NCBI GenBank assembly: GCA_011051745.1
Contig: DRKO01000058.1
Coordinates: 1 to 6,807, forward strand
Length of the DNA: 6,807 nt
Origin: Chloroflexota bacterium
Lineage (GTDB): Bacteria; Chloroflexota; Anaerolineae; Aggregatilineales; UBA3940
Direction of reading: 5' to 3'
In this document: piece after piece, positions 5,783-6,807 of the stretch
Layout: every line of letters starts with the position of its first letter
Position numbering within the stretch: position 1 is the first letter of the stretch
Made by a program: the position numbers and the translations under genes
The notes under the pieces: generated by a model
The model's input: the letters and a program-made list of their open reading frames with translations, nothing else
The model's database searches: none
What the model was told of the DNA's origin: nothing

Positions 5783-6511
5783 TTGAGCCAGAATCCGGCC
5801 AGAGGACTCAAGTATCACCGGATTCTCCTCAAGCTGGGAGGGGAGTCGCTCTCCGGTGAAGCGGGGTTCGGGATCGACCCTCGCCAGGTAGACCGGATCG
5901 CCAGCAAGATCAAGCGCGTCAAAGACCTGGGAGTTGAGATCGCAATCGTGATCGGCGCTGGCAACCTGTGGCGCGGACAGACCGGCATGGAGGCCGGGAT
6001 GGAACGCGCGACAGCCGATTACATGGGCATGATCGCCACCGTGATGAACGCGCTGGCCCTTCAGGACGCGCTGGAGAGGCAGGGAGTCGTGACCCGTGTC
6101 CAGACCGCCATCGAGATGCGATCCGTCGCCGAGCCGTATATCCGGCTGCGGGCTATTCGCCATCTGGAAAAGGGCCGCGTGGTGATCATGGGGGCCGGAA
6201 CCGGCAACCCTTACTTCACGACAGACAGCGCCGCCGCGCTACGGGCTATGGAGATCAACGCCGACGTGCTGATCAAGGCGACGAAGGTAGACGGCGTCTA
6301 TGACAGCGACCCCAAGACAGACCCGAACGCCAGACGCTACGACCACCTGACGTTTCTGGAAGCGTTGAACATGCGGGTTCGCGTGCTGGACAGCACCGCC
6401 ATCTCTCTCTGCATGGACAACGACCTGCCGATTCTGGTGTTGAACCTGTGGGAAGAGGGAGCGCTGGAGCGTGCCATACTGGGCGAAAAGGTGGGAACGA
6501 TCATCAGTTAA
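5783..6511 (+). CDS. pyrH: UMP kinase (UMP + ATP to UDP + ADP)
   Basis: Cytoplasmic kinase of the amino-acid-kinase fold that makes UDP for pyrimidine nucleotide supply. The product is 242 residues, the usual family length. Motifs in order: phosphate-binding LLKLGGESLSG (15-25) with Lys17; IVIGAGNLWRG (55-65) with the glycine loop and Arg64; DYMGMIATVMNALALQDAL (79-97), the UMP site and oligomer helix with Asp79; GAGTGNPYFTTDSAAALRA (137-155), carrying the Thr-Thr-Asp of the active site; KATKVDGVYDSDPKTDP (165-181); and DSTAISLCMDNDLPI (203-217). The start is TTG behind a good ribosome binding site. The gene lies 120 nt after tsf, with a terminator-like hairpin between them, and is followed by a strong terminator. 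frr (ribosome recycling factor), a frequent next gene, is absent here. Function is secure. Confidence 0.97.
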   Translation: MSQNPARGLKYHRILLKLGGESLSGEAGFGIDPRQVDRIASKIKRVKDLGVEIAIVIGAGNLWRGQTGMEAGMERATADYMGMIATVMNALALQDALERQGVVTRVQTAIEMRSVAEPYIRLRAIRHLEKGRVVIMGAGTGNPYFTTDSAAALRAMEINADVLIKATKVDGVYDSDPKTDPNARRYDHLTFLEALNMRVRVLDSTAISLCMDNDLPILVLNLWEEGALERAILGEKVGTIIS

Positions 6512-6532
6512 CGTACCGCTCGCCGGATATTC

Positions 6533-6574
6533 AACAGCGCGGCCCTTCGCACTTCAGAGCCGCGCTGTTTTTTT
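6533..6574 (+). terminator. Strong intrinsic terminator of pyrH
   Basis: A perfect 11-bp stem pairs 6533-6543 (AACAGCGCGGC) with 6559-6569 (GCCGCGCTGTT) around a 15-nt loop, and an unbroken T run continues to 6574. It lies 21 nt after the pyrH stop. On the minus strand the hairpin is followed by TTGAATAT, a weak tail, so it could serve only partly for the convergent gene to its right. Confidence 0.9.
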
Positions 6575-6592
6575 ACGCTCCCCGGCGTGGGG

Positions 6593-6807
6593 TTAGCCCA
6601 GCCGGAACGATGAGGCGATGAGCGTGTAGAACTGGCCGTTGTCGTCCGTAAAGCTGATGGCGTACACCCGTCCACCCTGGGGGATAAACCACACAACCAG
6701 GCCGTTACCGGCGGTTACCTCCGTGCCGGGGTAGGCCCCCAGCGTGGCCTGCGTCGTTGTGTAAGACTGCCCCGGTGCTTCCGCCGCCATGACGCTCTGG
6801 ATGGCGG
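6593..6807 (-). CDS. Hypothetical protein, C-terminal end (5' end beyond the window)
   Basis: I do not recognise this protein. The minus-strand frame ends with TAA at 6593-6595 and stays open to the right edge. An ATG at 6790 has no ribosome binding site, and the codons in front of it (reading AIQSV) continue in frame, so the gene probably starts outside. About 70 residues are visible. They are rich in Gly, Thr, Tyr and Val, with alternating hydrophobic residues such as GLVVWFIPQGGRVYAISFTD, suggesting beta strands. The end is SSFRLG. A secreted or cell-surface beta-rich protein would fit, but I see no signal peptide because the N-terminus is missing. The gene converges with pyrH. That it is coding is supported by the strand-like residue pattern and the clean stop just before the intergenic terminator. 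Confidence 0.6.
   Translation of the reverse strand, partial: AIQSVMAAEAPGQSYTTTQATLGAYPGTEVTAGNGLVVWFIPQGGRVYAISFTDDNGQFYTLIASSFRLG

Noticed and set aside
6580..6592. CCCC/GGGG inverted repeat next to the minus-strand stop as a terminator
   Set aside because: The stem is only 4 bp, and on the minus strand it is followed by A's, not T's.

Overview
The window looks like a piece of chromosome from a GC-rich, free-living bacterium. It carries mainly housekeeping genes and no mobile elements, CRISPR, rRNA or tRNA that I can see. A ClpC-type unfoldase, a short (206-residue) EF-Ts, a GC-rich base composition with an AT-rich divergent promoter region, and two TTG starts behind good Shine-Dalgarno sites would fit Chloroflexota or a related deep-branching or Gram-positive-type lineage. 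That placement is inference and is not proven by the window.

Layout from left to right: (1) the 3' end of clpC on the + strand (to 577), closed by an intrinsic terminator (607-641). (2) An endonuclease III gene (722-1423, +) with its own weak candidate promoter. (3) Two tandem minus-strand genes for ABC-2 type membrane permeases (3676 down to 1430). They converge on the nuclease gene with only 6 bp between the stop codons, and no ATPase gene is present. (4) A divergent control region (3677-3990) holding a candidate permease promoter, a good sigma-70-type rpsB promoter with a consensus TATAAT, and a strongly folded rpsB leader. (5) rpsB (3991-5004), whose product has a very acidic C-terminal extension of about 103 residues, followed closely by tsf (5042-5662). 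(6) A terminator-like hairpin (5674-5710) and a second stem-loop, then pyrH (5783-6511) and a strong terminator (6533-6574). (7) The C-terminal end of an unrecognised minus-strand gene that runs off the right edge.

rpsB-tsf-pyrH is the common bacterial translation/nucleotide cluster: ribosomal protein S2, elongation factor Ts and UMP kinase. Here pyrH is set apart from tsf by a terminator/attenuator candidate, and frr, which often follows pyrH, is not next. ClpC (protein quality control) and Nth (base excision repair) are unrelated neighbours. The permease pair probably forms the membrane part of an exporter whose ATPase is encoded elsewhere.

I did not find a convincing new biological system. 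The observations most worth a second look are the S2 acidic tail, the ATPase-less permease pair, the folded rpsB leader, and the terminator-like element between tsf and pyrH.
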